A program made the position numbers and the translations under genes. Below are positions 62,925 to 64,000 of a DNA stretch of 64,000 nt, piece after piece. The stretch spans positions 19,214 through 83,213 of IMG/VR virus record IMGVR_UViG_3300032323_003754; one strand, written 5' to 3'. Position 1 is the stretch's first letter. Each line of letters begins with the position of its first letter. The stretch is from a virus. The notes beneath the pieces are model-generated. The model was not told where the DNA came from. It worked only from the letters and a program-made list of their open reading frames with translations, and did no database searches.

Positions 62925-64000
<1,076 letters not shown>

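Overview
The window is a 64 kb piece of a large T4-related (myovirus-type) phage genome. The host is most likely a member of the Bacteroidota (Flavobacteriia-like). Evidence for the phage type: homologues of T4 gp53, gp5/gp27-type hub, gp25, gp6, gp32, gp61 primase, UvsY, UvsW, a family B DNA polymerase and a gp56-like dUTPase/dCTPase. Evidence for the host: AT-rich DNA, start codons preceded by A-rich stretches rather than Shine-Dalgarno sequences, an Hc1-type histone H1-like protein, a DUF4494-like protein, propeller repeats typical of Bacteroidota proteins, and a few TAnnTTTG boxes. All assignments come from reading motifs; no database search was run.

Layout. Positions 1-23502 (+) are a tightly packed baseplate/tail operon. 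It holds a partial structural gene, gp53-like, gp27-like hub, a tube/baseplate protein with a repeat tail, a gp5-like spike, a 1433-aa unknown, an S1-domain protein, an amidoligase-like protein, a structural protein, gp25, gp6, a small protein and a 2548-aa chimeric baseplate protein. PhoH (-) sits alone at 23503-24183. Positions 24303-43998 (+) encode large virion and fibre proteins, including a collagen-like tail-collar fibre with a Pro-Thr microsatellite hinge, and a probable spanin-like membrane protein. Positions 43999-45510 (-) carry a glycosyltransferase and a RuvC-like resolvase. Positions 45609-49864 (+) form a replication/recombination operon: gp32, primase, small ORF, UvsY-like, UvsW.

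Positions 49894-57549 are accessory. They include proteins with N-termini like T4 capsid-targeting sequences, an RNA ligase-adenylyltransferase fusion, a three-gene metallopeptidase / VWA / MoxR-ATPase module, and the histone-like protein. Positions 57624-60447 hold small and unknown genes plus Hsp20. Positions 60466-62801 hold an MBD4-like glycosylase, the N-terminal half of a split family B polymerase, and a dimeric dUTPase. The window ends inside a long collagen-like fibre gene that uses a TTG start.

Regulation. An octamer close to TATATAAA (T4 late consensus: TATAAATA) recurs a short distance upstream of many start codons on both strands and is a good late-promoter candidate. Five rho-independent-type hairpins separate the accessory operons. 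No tRNA, CRISPR array, insertion sequence or gene-free stretch over 300 bp was seen.

Most promising observations: the split metallopeptidase/VWA/MoxR module, the putative co-packaged internal head proteins, the RNA ligase-NMNAT-like fusion, the S1 plus amidoligase-like pair embedded in the baseplate operon, the chimeric propeller baseplate protein, and the polymerase split between motifs A and B with no C-terminal half nearby.
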